A DNA stretch of 64,000 nucleotides from Flavobacterium sp. N502540 (lineage in GTDB: Bacteria; Bacteroidota; Bacteroidia; Flavobacteriales; Flavobacteriaceae), in contig NZ_CP110012.1 of the NCBI RefSeq assembly GCF_025947365.1, forward strand, positions 4,154,001-4,218,000, given 5' to 3'. This document shows, piece after piece, positions 15,961-23,946 of the stretch (position 1 is the stretch's first letter; each line of letters opens with the position of its first letter). Position numbers and translations under genes: made by a program. The notes under the pieces were generated by a model. It was not told where the DNA came from and did no database searches. It saw nothing but the letters and a program-made list of their open reading frames with translations.

Positions 15961-17223
15961 ATGAAAAACATACTAAAGCATATAAACACAAGCTTCTTTG
16001 CGCACCTTGCGAAAGATGCATTGCGTGCTTTGCGGTTAAACAAGCTTGTGCTAGCACTCTTGTTTGCAACGACATTAACAACAGCACAGCAAAAAATCAG
16101 TTTGGAAAAAGCAATCGAACTGGCAAAATCAAATAACATCGATTTGAAGATTGCCGATAAGGAAATTGAAAAACAGACCGTCTTGAAAAAGACAGCATTT
16201 CAGGCAGATCCGCTTCAGGTGCAATACCAGGGCGGGCAGTTCAATAGTGCCGATTACGACCATAATGTTTCCGTACAGCAGTTTTTTCCATTGGGGAATA
16301 TCACAAAAGCCAATCGACAATTGCAGGAAGAATTAGCAAAACTGGCCGAAAAACGAAAAGCGTTATCGACTTATGAAGTAGAAAAAGCCGTTACTCTTGC
16401 CTATTATCAATACCTGTATGGCGTTTCCATTCAGAAGCTAAACTCGGAACTGAATGAAATCTACACTAAATTCCTGAAGAATGCTGAGCTTCGTTTTAAA
16501 ACCGGAGAAAGCGGAAATATTGAAGTCATAAGTGCGAAAGCTAAAGTAAAGGAGATTGAAACTCAAAAAGCACAATTAGAATTTGATTTGGCGATTTACC
16601 AAAAGCAGCTGCAGTTTTTTGTACAAACGGATGAGAATGTCATTCCCGATGATCAAACGGCCTTGCAATATTCCATGGTAAAAGAAGAAGGAAGTTCAAA
16701 AGCAGAGATTTTAATGACCGATTTTTATCAGCAGCAAATTTCGGTGTATCAGAAAGAAGCCAATACACACAAAGCCATGCGAACACCAAAAGTTGGATTG
16801 GGATATTTTGCACAAACGATCAACACGCAGTCCTTGTTTCAGGGTTTTACGGCGGGATTGCAGATTCCGTTGTTTGGAGGGGTAAACACAGCGAAAGCTA
16901 AGGCTTCGGCAATCAGTATTTCGCAGTCGCAACTGGCTTTGGATAAAAATAAGCTGACGTTGAATCTGCAAAAACAGGAATTGCAAAACAATTTCGAGAA
17001 GCAGCAAAAAGCAATGGACTATTTTCAAAAAGAAGGATTGCAGTATGCCGATCAGATTATTAGTACGGCCCAGAAAAGTTATGCTAATGGCGATTTGAGT
17101 TATTGGTCGTACATCAGTTTCTTAAATCAGGCAATTGATATTAAGAAGCAATATACAGAGGCCACGCACAACTTTAATCAAAGCGCAATCGAATTGCAAT
17201 TTCCAACCATCAAAAACAATTAA
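15961..17223 (+). CDS. czcC: TolC-family outer-membrane channel of the Czc efflux system
   Basis: A 420-residue outer-membrane efflux protein with coiled-coil rich repeats (KISLEKAIELAKSNN, SQLALDKNKLTLNLQ). It supplies the exit duct for the CzcA pump. I start at the ATG at 15961; the frame is open upstream to a GTG at 15919. The signal region is odd: between MKNILKHINTS and LVLALLFATTLTTAQ lies an 18-residue insert, FFAHLAKDALRALRLNK, encoded by DNA resembling the intergenic GCAAGG/TTTGCG repeat at 63363-63405. The insert lengthens the positively charged n-region but leaves the hydrophobic core and cleavage site intact. One base separates its stop from the czcB start. Confidence 0.88.
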   Translation: MKNILKHINTSFFAHLAKDALRALRLNKLVLALLFATTLTTAQQKISLEKAIELAKSNNIDLKIADKEIEKQTVLKKTAFQADPLQVQYQGGQFNSADYDHNVSVQQFFPLGNITKANRQLQEELAKLAEKRKALSTYEVEKAVTLAYYQYLYGVSIQKLNSELNEIYTKFLKNAELRFKTGESGNIEVISAKAKVKEIETQKAQLEFDLAIYQKQLQFFVQTDENVIPDDQTALQYSMVKEEGSSKAEILMTDFYQQQISVYQKEANTHKAMRTPKVGLGYFAQTINTQSLFQGFTAGLQIPLFGGVNTAKAKASAISISQSQLALDKNKLTLNLQKQELQNNFEKQQKAMDYFQKEGLQYADQIISTAQKSYANGDLSYWSYISFLNQAIDIKKQYTEATHNFNQSAIELQFPTIKNN

Positions 17224-17224
17224 A

Positions 17225-18457
17225 ATGAAAAAAATCAATAATAATACAACAGTAAAAAGGACAAAGGTTTTATCGCAAAGAAAGCTTGCTTATTTGGGAT
17301 TAATGGTAGCTTCGATAGTGGTTTTAGCATCCTGTGGTCAAAAGAAAACAGAAGAGGCTCCGGAGGAAGAAAAATCGCAAACAGAAGTTGCTTTAAACGA
17401 AGCGCAATATAAAACGGTTGGGATTGAAACAGGTTTGGTAGAAAACAGAAACCTTAACAAGGTTATTAAAGCCAACGGTTACACAACCGTTCCGCCACAA
17501 AATTCCGCCGAAGTTTCGACTTTAATAGGAGGAACAGTCAAAGATATTTTTGTACTGGAAGGAACTTATGTTAACAAAGGAAAAGTACTGGCGACTATTC
17601 AAAATCTGGAAGTAATCGAAATGCAGGAAGAATACCATTCGGCTGTAGCCAATATTGAATACCTGCAATTGGAATACAACCGTCAGAAAACGCTGAGCGA
17701 TGAAAATGTAAATCCAAGGAAAACATTTCAGGAAGTAAAATCAAAATTGGCAGCAGAAAGAGCCCGTGCACAGGCTGCGAAGAACAAATTGGAAGCTTTG
17801 CATGTAAGTACCAAAGGAAGCACTTCGTTAGTCCCGATTGTAGCGCCAATCAATGGTTATGTAGGGAAGATAAGCATTGCAAAAGGAGCTTATGCTCAAA
17901 CGGGAGTCGTTTTATTTGAAGTGGTCGATAACAGTCAGATGCATTTGGATTTGAACGTGTATGAAAAAGATCTTGGGTCAATTTCAATTGGTCAGGTTAT
18001 CGATTTTGTTTTAACCAATCAGTCCAATAAATCCATTAAAGGAAAGATTTTCGGAATTAACAAGTCTTTTTCAAACGAAAGTAAAACTGTTGCGGTACAT
18101 GCTAAAATCGAATCTGCTGATGCCAAAGGACTGATTCCGGGGATGTACGTTTCGGCTAACATCAATATTACAAATGCCACTGTTCCTGCGTTACCAAAAG
18201 ATGCTGTAGTCCGAAATGCCGATAAGTATTTTGTTTATGTGGAAGAAGAAGCACATGAAGAGAAGAAAACGCCGGAAAAAGGAAATCATGAGAAAGAAGT
18301 TCATTTTAGAGCAGTGGAAGTCATTCCGGGCACTACAGATTTGGGCTTTACAGAAATAAAATTTGTAGAAAATGTTGATCCAAATGCAAAAATCGTAACG
18401 AAAGGAGCTTTCTATTTGCTTTCGGCTATGAAAGGCGGGGGAGAACATGATCATTAA
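17225..18457 (+). CDS. czcB: CzcB/CusB-type periplasmic adaptor lipoprotein
   Basis: A 410-residue membrane fusion protein. The N-terminus is a lipoprotein signal with lipobox LASC and lipidation at Cys37. The biotinyl-lipoyl hairpin follows (PPQNSAEVSTLIGGTVKDIFVLEGTYV, then a coiled coil about residues 130-190 and IVAPINGYVGKI). A His/Glu-rich insert near the C-terminus (EEEAHEEKKTPEKGNHEKE) and the ending GGGEHDH are likely metal-binding decorations. It bridges CzcA and the outer-membrane channel. The start is placed at the ATG one base after the czcC stop; a longer frame back into czcC is not needed and would lack the signal. Confidence 0.92.
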   Translation: MKKINNNTTVKRTKVLSQRKLAYLGLMVASIVVLASCGQKKTEEAPEEEKSQTEVALNEAQYKTVGIETGLVENRNLNKVIKANGYTTVPPQNSAEVSTLIGGTVKDIFVLEGTYVNKGKVLATIQNLEVIEMQEEYHSAVANIEYLQLEYNRQKTLSDENVNPRKTFQEVKSKLAAERARAQAAKNKLEALHVSTKGSTSLVPIVAPINGYVGKISIAKGAYAQTGVVLFEVVDNSQMHLDLNVYEKDLGSISIGQVIDFVLTNQSNKSIKGKIFGINKSFSNESKTVAVHAKIESADAKGLIPGMYVSANINITNATVPALPKDAVVRNADKYFVYVEEEAHEEKKTPEKGNHEKEVHFRAVEVIPGTTDLGFTEIKFVENVDPNAKIVTKGAFYLLSAMKGGGEHDH

Positions 18458-18470
18458 ATCCTAATAGGGG

Positions 18471-18508
18471 CAAAGGTTCAGAGGTACAAAGGCACAAAGG
18501 TTTTTTTT
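18471..18508 (+). repeat. AGGTTC/AGGTAC-type intergenic repeat
   Basis: caaaggttcagaggtacaaaggcacaaagg followed by eight T. It lies 14 bases after the czcB stop, in the gap before the P-type ATPase gene. The same type is found at 1810, 11258 and 40037. Confidence 0.65.
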
Positions 18509-18695
18509 GTAGAAATGCATGGCAGTGTATCTCGTCGGGAACCTGTAAGTTCATGGATAGTTTTTTGTTTTGCACTGCCTTTGCCAGATTAATTGTTATT
18601 GCCTAAAAACTATTAATACAAAATCCGTAAATTTAGAACATTATTGAAACAAAGTTTAAACTTGAAACTTTGAAACCTAAAACTTTAAATTTCTC

Positions 18696-20684
18696 ATGGA
18701 ACATCTACATAAAGAAGAAAAGATTAAAAAGAATAAAATAAATCAACCCGGTTCCTGCTGCTCACATGACGAGCCTGTACATTCAGACGATGACGGACAC
18801 GATCACGGTCATAGTGCGGATAGTGGATGGTTTAGAATGTTTTTACCGGCCATTATTTCCTTTGTTTTATTGCTGATTGGAATTGGATTCGATCAGTATT
18901 TCGAACAAAATTGGTTTTCTGGCCCTGTTAGAATCGCCTGGTATGTTATCGCTTATCTGCCGGTGGGATTCCCTGTTTTAAAGGAAGCTTACGAAAGCAT
19001 CAGAAAGGGCGACGTATTTTCGGAGTTTTTCCTGATGAGTATTGCCACTATCGGAGCATTTGCTATTGGAGAATTTCCGGAAGGTGTTGCTGTGATGTTG
19101 TTTTATACCATTGGAGAGAACTTTCAGGGATTGGCAGTCAGTCGTGCCAAATCAAACATAAAAAGCTTGTTGGACCAGCGTCCTGATGAGGTAAGTGTTT
19201 TGGAAAATAATGTTGCGACTAAAGTTAAAGCTGCCGATGTTGCCATTGGAGCGATAGTGCAGTTAAAAGCAGGGGAAAAACTAGGACTGGACGGAGAATT
19301 ACTTTCCGATTCGGCTTCCTTTAATACTGCAGCACTTACGGGAGAAAGCAAACCGGACACCAAAGTAAAAGGAGAAGCTGTTTTGGCCGGAATGATTAAC
19401 GGAAGTACCATTGCATTGGTAAAAGTAACGGCAGCTTACAACGACAGTAAATTGTCTAAGATTTTGGAAATGGTTCAGAATGCCGTTACTAAAAAAGCTC
19501 CCGCAGAATTGTTTATTCGAAAATTTGCTAAAATTTATACGCCGATTGTAGTTTATCTGGCGATTGCCATTTGCTTGTTGCCCATGCTTTTTGTTTCCGA
19601 TTATGTGTTTAGTGACTGGTTGTACAGAGCATTGGTTTTTCTGGTAATTTCGTGCCCTTGTGCTTTGGTGATCAGCATTCCGCTAGGCTATTTTGGCGGA
19701 ATCGGAGCAGCGAGCAAGAACGGTATCCTGTTTAAAGGAAGTAATTTCTTAGACAGTATCTCGACCATTCAGAATGTTGTGATGGACAAAACAGGTACAA
19801 TGACCGAAGGTGTTTTTAAAGTTCAGGAAGTGATTATTCAGGACGGTTTTGACAAAGACGAAATTTTAAAACTGGTCAATGTACTTGAAAGTCAGAGTAC
19901 ACATCCCGTTGCGACTGCAATTCACAATTATGTAGGGCAAATTGATTCCTCAATACTACTGAAAAACGTAGAGGAGATTTCCGGACACGGATTAAAAGCT
20001 GAAATAGACGGAAAAGAACTGCACGTAGGGAATTTTAAACTGATGGATAAATTCAGTATTGCATACCATGTTGATCCAAATGCGGTGGTTTATACGACCA
20101 TTGCCATTGCTTACGACAATAAGTTTGCAGGTTATTTAACAATTGCCGATGAAATTAAAGCAGATGCGCAAGAGGCAGTAACCAAATTGAAAGCTCTCGG
20201 AGTTAAAGTAACCATGCTGAGCGGTGATAAAATCAATGTGGTGCAGTTTGTTGCCAAAACTTTAGATATTACAAACGCTTTTGGAGATTTACTGCCTGAA
20301 GATAAGGTGAATCAACTGAACGAAATTAAAGCCAAAAATGAAACGGTTGCTTTTGTTGGGGATGGTGTAAACGATGCTCCGGTAATTGCTTTAAGTACGG
20401 TTGGAATCGCGATGGGAGGGTTGGGCAGTGATGCCACGATCGAAACTGCCGATGTGGTCATTCAGGACGATAAACCAAGCAAGATTCCGATGGCGATAAA
20501 CATTGGAAAACAAACCAAAAAAATCGTCTGGCAAAATATTACGCTGGCCTTCGTTGTAAAAGCTGTCGTGCTTATCTTAGGAGCCGGCGGACTGGCAACC
20601 ATGTGGGAAGCTGTTTTTGCGGATGTCGGAGTAGCCTTATTAGCCATCCTGAATGCCGTGAGGATTCAGAAGATGAAATTTTAA
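18696..20684 (+). CDS. cadA: Heavy-metal P1B-type ATPase (CadA/ZntA type)
   Basis: A 662-residue cation pump. Transport-site motif SCPCALVISIPL has Cys320 and Cys322; phosphorylation motif DKTGTMTEG has Asp364; TGES is at 215-218; HPVATAI is the HP locus; GDGVNDAPV is the hinge. The CPC site and lack of a Cu-type signature favour Zn/Cd/Pb export to the periplasm. There is no N-terminal HMA ferredoxin-like domain; instead a short Cys/His-rich tail (CCSHDE ... HDHGHS) may bind metal. It follows czcACB and probably feeds metal to that system. Confidence 0.93.
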   Translation: MEHLHKEEKIKKNKINQPGSCCSHDEPVHSDDDGHDHGHSADSGWFRMFLPAIISFVLLLIGIGFDQYFEQNWFSGPVRIAWYVIAYLPVGFPVLKEAYESIRKGDVFSEFFLMSIATIGAFAIGEFPEGVAVMLFYTIGENFQGLAVSRAKSNIKSLLDQRPDEVSVLENNVATKVKAADVAIGAIVQLKAGEKLGLDGELLSDSASFNTAALTGESKPDTKVKGEAVLAGMINGSTIALVKVTAAYNDSKLSKILEMVQNAVTKKAPAELFIRKFAKIYTPIVVYLAIAICLLPMLFVSDYVFSDWLYRALVFLVISCPCALVISIPLGYFGGIGAASKNGILFKGSNFLDSISTIQNVVMDKTGTMTEGVFKVQEVIIQDGFDKDEILKLVNVLESQSTHPVATAIHNYVGQIDSSILLKNVEEISGHGLKAEIDGKELHVGNFKLMDKFSIAYHVDPNAVVYTTIAIAYDNKFAGYLTIADEIKADAQEAVTKLKALGVKVTMLSGDKINVVQFVAKTLDITNAFGDLLPEDKVNQLNEIKAKNETVAFVGDGVNDAPVIALSTVGIAMGGLGSDATIETADVVIQDDKPSKIPMAINIGKQTKKIVWQNITLAFVVKAVVLILGAGGLATMWEAVFADVGVALLAILNAVRIQKMKF

Positions 20685-20691
20685 GATAAAG

Positions 20692-20723
20692 AAACCGTTT
20701 CAGAGTTTAAACTGAAACGGTTT
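20692..20723 (+). terminator. Terminator of the P-type ATPase gene
   Basis: 12-bp arms aaaccgtttcag and ctgaaacggttt, followed by tgttttt. It lies between convergent genes. Confidence 0.9.
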
Positions 20724-20784
20724 TGTTTTTGATGCTTTATCTCATGTGGAATAACCAGAGCGGTATAAAGACTATTAAAGAAAT

Positions 20785-21183
20785 TTATTTTTTTAAATGT
20801 GTTGGCTCCTGAATTTCTCCATTACCAAAGGACCAGTTTTCCAAGCCGTTATTTTCTAATAAAACAATAATCACGTTATTAATGAGAATCGCTGTTGTTG
20901 CGGCAATTCTTGTAGCAATTTGGTGGTATAATTTCTTTTTTTGTTCTATTGTTCGACCTTGTCCTGCGGTGATCTGAACATATACAATTTCTTCAGAATG
21001 CGAAATACCAAGATAACTTTCGGGATATTTTATCTGATGTTGTTCTAATTCTTCAATTACATGAAAATAATCAGCACTTGGAATATGAAATTCTGCTATT
21101 AAAGATTGATGAATCGCTTCTGAAATATTGTTTTTGGTTTCTAAGGAAAGCTTCTTAGGTAAACTGATTCGGACAAATGGCAT
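20785..21183 (-). CDS. Tautomerase-family protein
   Basis: A 132-residue protein beginning MPFVRISLPK. Pro2, exposed after Met removal, is the catalytic base of the 4-oxalocrotonate tautomerase superfamily. The length and the ending with a second beta-alpha half (YVQITAGQGRTIEQKKKLYHQIATRIA) fit the longer Tautomerase_2-like group, which acts on small keto acids or has unknown substrates. It is in the cytoplasm, stands between convergent cadA and the VOC gene, and is separated from the latter by 59 bases on the same strand, so the two may be cotranscribed. Confidence 0.75.
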   Translation of the reverse strand: MPFVRISLPKKLSLETKNNISEAIHQSLIAEFHIPSADYFHVIEELEQHQIKYPESYLGISHSEEIVYVQITAGQGRTIEQKKKLYHQIATRIAATTAILINNVIIVLLENNGLENWSFGNGEIQEPTHLKK

Positions 21184-21242
21184 TTTTTAGATTTTGAGTT
21201 TTGTATAAAAATAAAAAAAATAGAGGAGGAGTCCACAAATCT

Positions 21243-21896
21243 TTAGGAAAACTTCAATTCAATCTGAGTTCCCTTATTTTCTATACGAACTTCGGTTGTA
21301 TTGCTTTCAGAAGGTATTTGAGTAGGATACCAGTTTCGATGTGGTCGCACTATAATCAGCAGGCCTTCATCATCTCCAAGAGCAGCAAAGAGCTCACTAT
21401 TGTCGTTTTTACTAAAGAATTCTAAGTTGTGTTGCGTTATGAGTTGGTTAGCCAGAACTAGAGGATTCTCATTGACAATTCCGATTTCACTAATGTTGAG
21501 TATCGATTGAGAACTAAAAGGTTCCGTTTGAGCATTGTTGAGGTCATATCGGACGATGAATTCCAGTATATTACCATTGTTGTCATAAAAGTATACAGCG
21601 TTGGCATTCCAGTTTTCAAAATTGGCAACAACAGTTGCATCTTCAATAACAATTAAATCCAGTTTGTTATTAGTCCATTTAATGGCCTCTTCCAGTTTGT
21701 TTTGAGGGATATTAAAGGCAAAATGATAGACAGAGTCGAATTGCTGATTTTCAATAAATTCCAAAACCGATGTACCTGCCTGAATAGTAACCGAATTGGA
21801 ATCTTTTTCGAGAATTGAAAGATTAAGTACGTCTTGGTAGAATGCTGCTGTTTTTTGAATATTGTGGGTTTGAATCTGAAGGTGTTGTAATTTCAT
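21243..21896 (-). CDS. VOC/glyoxalase-family protein
   Basis: A 217-residue protein built of VOC beta-alpha-beta-beta-beta modules. The first module reads MKLQHLQIQTHNIQKTAAFYQDVLNLSI through TSVLEFIENQQ, the second starts near VYHFAFNIPQNKL and contains AVYFYDNNGNILEFIVR, a glyoxalase-type metal-side strand with Glu. The C-terminal 80 residues are a further, diverged module (ISEIGIVNENPLVLANQLITQ). Such proteins are metal-dependent lyases, dioxygenases or resistance proteins; nothing here fixes the substrate. The ATG start is supported by the alignment with the module start. Confidence 0.8.
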   Translation of the reverse strand: MKLQHLQIQTHNIQKTAAFYQDVLNLSILEKDSNSVTIQAGTSVLEFIENQQFDSVYHFAFNIPQNKLEEAIKWTNNKLDLIVIEDATVVANFENWNANAVYFYDNNGNILEFIVRYDLNNAQTEPFSSQSILNISEIGIVNENPLVLANQLITQHNLEFFSKNDNSELFAALGDDEGLLIIVRPHRNWYPTQIPSESNTTEVRIENKGTQIELKFS

Positions 21897-22046
21897 GATG
21901 AGGTGGATTTACAAAGAGGCAGAAGCATCTTTTCGTTTCGAACAAATTTAAAAAAGGATCGCTGCGTTCTGATTGTCATATCATTTTATACTTCAATAAA
22001 GGAATAACAAATTATGATGAGAAGTAGAGTAGTGGTAATTTTTTTT

Positions 22047-22183
22047 AACACATAGAAACATAGATTGTATGGCTAAAATGAGAATACAAAAGGGAAATAC
22101 ATTTCTTTCGTCCCGATGCATCGGGACGTTTTATTTGAAATGGAATACCTGTTTCAGCATTTAGAACTATGTTTCTATGGGTT
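22047..22183. mobile_element. MITE-like element, copy A
   Basis: A 137-bp element with ends aacacatagaaacatag and ctatgtttctatgggtt (17-bp inverted repeats, one mismatch) and an internal 18-bp palindrome gtcccgatgcatcgggac at 22110. It has the same orientation, length and palindrome offset as copy B at 23778. No protein is encoded. Confidence 0.8.
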
Positions 22184-22221
22184 AGAATAGAGGTTAGGAT
22201 GTTGAAATACTAAAATTATTA

Positions 22222-22238
22222 AACACATAGAAACATAG
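22222..22238 (+). repeat. Solo end of the MITE-like element
   Basis: aacacatagaaacatag matches the left end of the element exactly, but no right end follows before the arsC stop at 22246. The preceding bases (gatgttgaaatactaaaattatta) resemble the left flank of copy B, so this is probably a remnant of a copy and its flank. Confidence 0.7.
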
Positions 22239-22245
22239 ATTTTAT

Positions 22246-22671
22246 TTAGTAGTCTGTGCTGGTGGTTTCTGCAAACACACTGCAATATTCTTTGATCATT
22301 TGTCTCACGGTGCGAAACTCCTGCATAATCTCTTCTTCGGTTCCTGTTGCTTTGGCAGGGTCCGGAAAATTATGATGTAATTTTAATGCGTTTGAAGGAA
22401 AGAAAGGACATTGCTCTTTAGCATGATCACAGACCGTAAGTACAACATCAAAAACAATGTTTTGATACTCGTCTATGTGATTTGAAGTATGTTTTGAAAT
22501 ATCAATTCCATCTTCTTTCATAATCGCAATAGCTCTTGGATTAACACCATGAGTTTCAATACCGGCGCTGTAAACTTGAGTCTTGTCGCTTAAAAAGTGG
22601 CGTAAATAACCTTCGGCGATCTGGCTTCGACAGCTATTTCCTGTACAAAGCACTACTATATTTTTTGTCAT
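22246..22671 (-). CDS. arsC: Arsenate reductase ArsC, thioredoxin-coupled low-molecular-weight phosphatase type
   Basis: A 141-residue enzyme of the LMW-PTP fold. The phosphate loop is CTGNSCRS with Cys9 and Arg15. Cys81 and Cys88 in TVCDHAKEQCPF complete the redox relay, matching Cys10/Cys82/Cys89 of Staphylococcus ArsC. It reduces arsenate to arsenite using thioredoxin. It is the last gene of arsR-DUF6428-arsC. The start is the ATG at 22671; the frame extends 13 codons upstream without reason. No arsenite exporter (ArsB or Acr3) is present in the window, so export must be encoded elsewhere. Confidence 0.93.
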   Translation of the reverse strand: MTKNIVVLCTGNSCRSQIAEGYLRHFLSDKTQVYSAGIETHGVNPRAIAIMKEDGIDISKHTSNHIDEYQNIVFDVVLTVCDHAKEQCPFFPSNALKLHHNFPDPAKATGTEEEIMQEFRTVRQMIKEYCSVFAETTSTDY

Positions 22672-22805
22672 AGTTTTTAAACGAGTAACCAAATGATATT
22701 GATGATGCAAAATTTAGGCTCGAAGCCATAAATCAGCTACAGTACAATAACAGCTGTAGTGATTATAATTGGTTTTTTATATTTAAGAAAGAAAGTGCCC
22801 ATCAC

Positions 22806-23270
22806 TTAACAACAGCCTGAATTAGGTGAACAGGAGTTTGTTTTGTCCTTGTTTAATTCGATAAAGCCGGATGGTGATGGAATTCCACAAGCATCTTGTG
22901 CCAAACAGGCTGTGACTTTATTTTTCAATACAAAATGATTTCCATTAAACGCTAAATCATATCTCCCGATAGTTTCATTTTGATATTCAACTTCGATATT
23001 CAGATCTTCAATATTTAGTTTTTCTTCTGAAAGGTTAATGATGTGTAAAAGTTTGCCGGGTTTTAGTCGATGTTCAAAATCGTCCGCATTCCAAAGCTGA
23101 AAGTTGACACTTTTTTCCTGACGAATTACACCGCCGCAATCGATAAAATTCTTAGTGATCATTCCTATTTCGGTAACGTGAAAATGCTCCGGAACAAAAG
23201 TTCCGTTTTCCAATTGAAATGCTACGTTTTCAAGAGTAGGTAGTATTTTTTTAATGTCTGATAGTTTCAT
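22806..23270 (-). CDS. DUF6428-family protein of the arsenic operon
   Basis: A 154-residue soluble protein found between arsR and arsC in many Bacteroidota. Features are PEHFHVTEIGMITKNFIDCGG, with His residues and Cys that could bind metalloid, and a C-terminal cysteine cluster CSPNSGCC. The function is not established; binding arsenite for transfer is one possibility (inference). The ATG at 23270 is chosen because upstream residues are lysine-rich and lie on a second ArsR-like operator. A repeat of that operator in front of this gene suggests its own regulated promoter or a secondary repressor site. Confidence 0.72.
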   Translation of the reverse strand: MKLSDIKKILPTLENVAFQLENGTFVPEHFHVTEIGMITKNFIDCGGVIRQEKSVNFQLWNADDFEHRLKPGKLLHIINLSEEKLNIEDLNIEVEYQNETIGRYDLAFNGNHFVLKNKVTACLAQDACGIPSPSGFIELNKDKTNSCSPNSGCC

Positions 23271-23292
23271 TTTTCTTTTTTTATAGTTATAA

Positions 23293-23308
23293 TGCAATAT
23301 TGCGATAT
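23293..23308. promoter_or_regulatory. ArsR operator copy in front of the DUF6428 gene
   Basis: tgcaatattgcgatat matches 15 of 16 bases of the copy upstream of arsR (23674-23689). It contains the palindrome gcaatattgc and lies between the arsR stop and the next start. Confidence 0.65.
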
Positions 23309-23327
23309 AGTAAGATAAAAAAAGCCT

Positions 23328-23654
23328 TTAACAGCATTTTTGATTTTTTGTAACGGTAATAATACCAGAAAAGTAGGTGTTTAGAACATCAAATGTTTCT
23401 TCATTGATACAGTAACAGATGGCGTTTCCTTCAATGTTTCCCTTGATAAGTCCTGCATTTTTTAGTTCTTTCAGGTGTTGGGAAACTGTGGGCTGTGCCA
23501 GTGGCAATTCGTTTACAATATCCCCGCAAATACATTCGTTTACTTTTAGCAAATATTCAATAATAGCAATTCTGGCCGGATGTCCCAGTGCTTTGGCTAT
23601 AGTGGCGATCTGATTTTGTTTGTCGGTAAAATGTTCTGTTTTAGAAGCTCCCAT
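23328..23654 (-). CDS. arsR: Arsenic-responsive repressor ArsR
   Basis: A 108-residue winged-helix repressor. The metalloid site is NECICGDIV, a variant of ELCVCDL with two cysteines, on the alpha-3 side, followed by the recognition helix [17 protein letters not shown] and a wing with CYCINEE. Two extra cysteines end the protein. It would release DNA on binding arsenite and turn on DUF6428 and arsC downstream. The ATG at 23654 (MGASKTEHF) fits the family; eight upstream codons belong to the promoter with its operator. Confidence 0.92.
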   Translation of the reverse strand: MGASKTEHFTDKQNQIATIAKALGHPARIAIIEYLLKVNECICGDIVNELPLAQPTVSQHLKELKNAGLIKGNIEGNAICYCINEETFDVLNTYFSGIITVTKNQKCC

Positions 23655-23673
23655 GTGATTTAAAATATAATAT

Positions 23674-23689
23674 TGCAATATTACGATAT
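23674..23689. promoter_or_regulatory. ArsR operator upstream of arsR
   Basis: tgcaatattacgatat lies 20 bases before the arsR start and includes most of the palindrome aatattgcaatatt (23669-23682). It is nearly identical to the copy at 23293. Confidence 0.7.
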
Positions 23690-23777
23690 TAATTTCAAAA
23701 TCAAAGTATCTATTTTAGAATTTTTAAATAAGGTGAATTGAATTATTGATTCCGATGTTGGAACGCTAAAATGATGA

Positions 23778-23914
23778 AACACATAGAAACATAGCTTTGT
23801 ATTCTTAAAAGAGGGTACAAAAGAGAAATTCATTTCTTTCGTCCCGATGCATCGGGACATTTTATTTGAAGTGAAACGTCTTGCTGTGCCTTTTAAACTA
23901 TGTTTCTATGTGTT
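23778..23914. mobile_element. MITE-like element, copy B
   Basis: 137 bp with perfect 17-bp inverted ends (aacacatagaaacatag and ctatgtttctatgtgtt) and the palindrome gtcccgatgcatcgggac at 23841, exactly 63 bases from the left end as in copy A. Copies A and B are direct repeats on either side of the arsenic operon. Confidence 0.85.
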
Positions 23915-23946
23915 AAAATAATATTTTTAAGTTGAGAAAATCCCCT

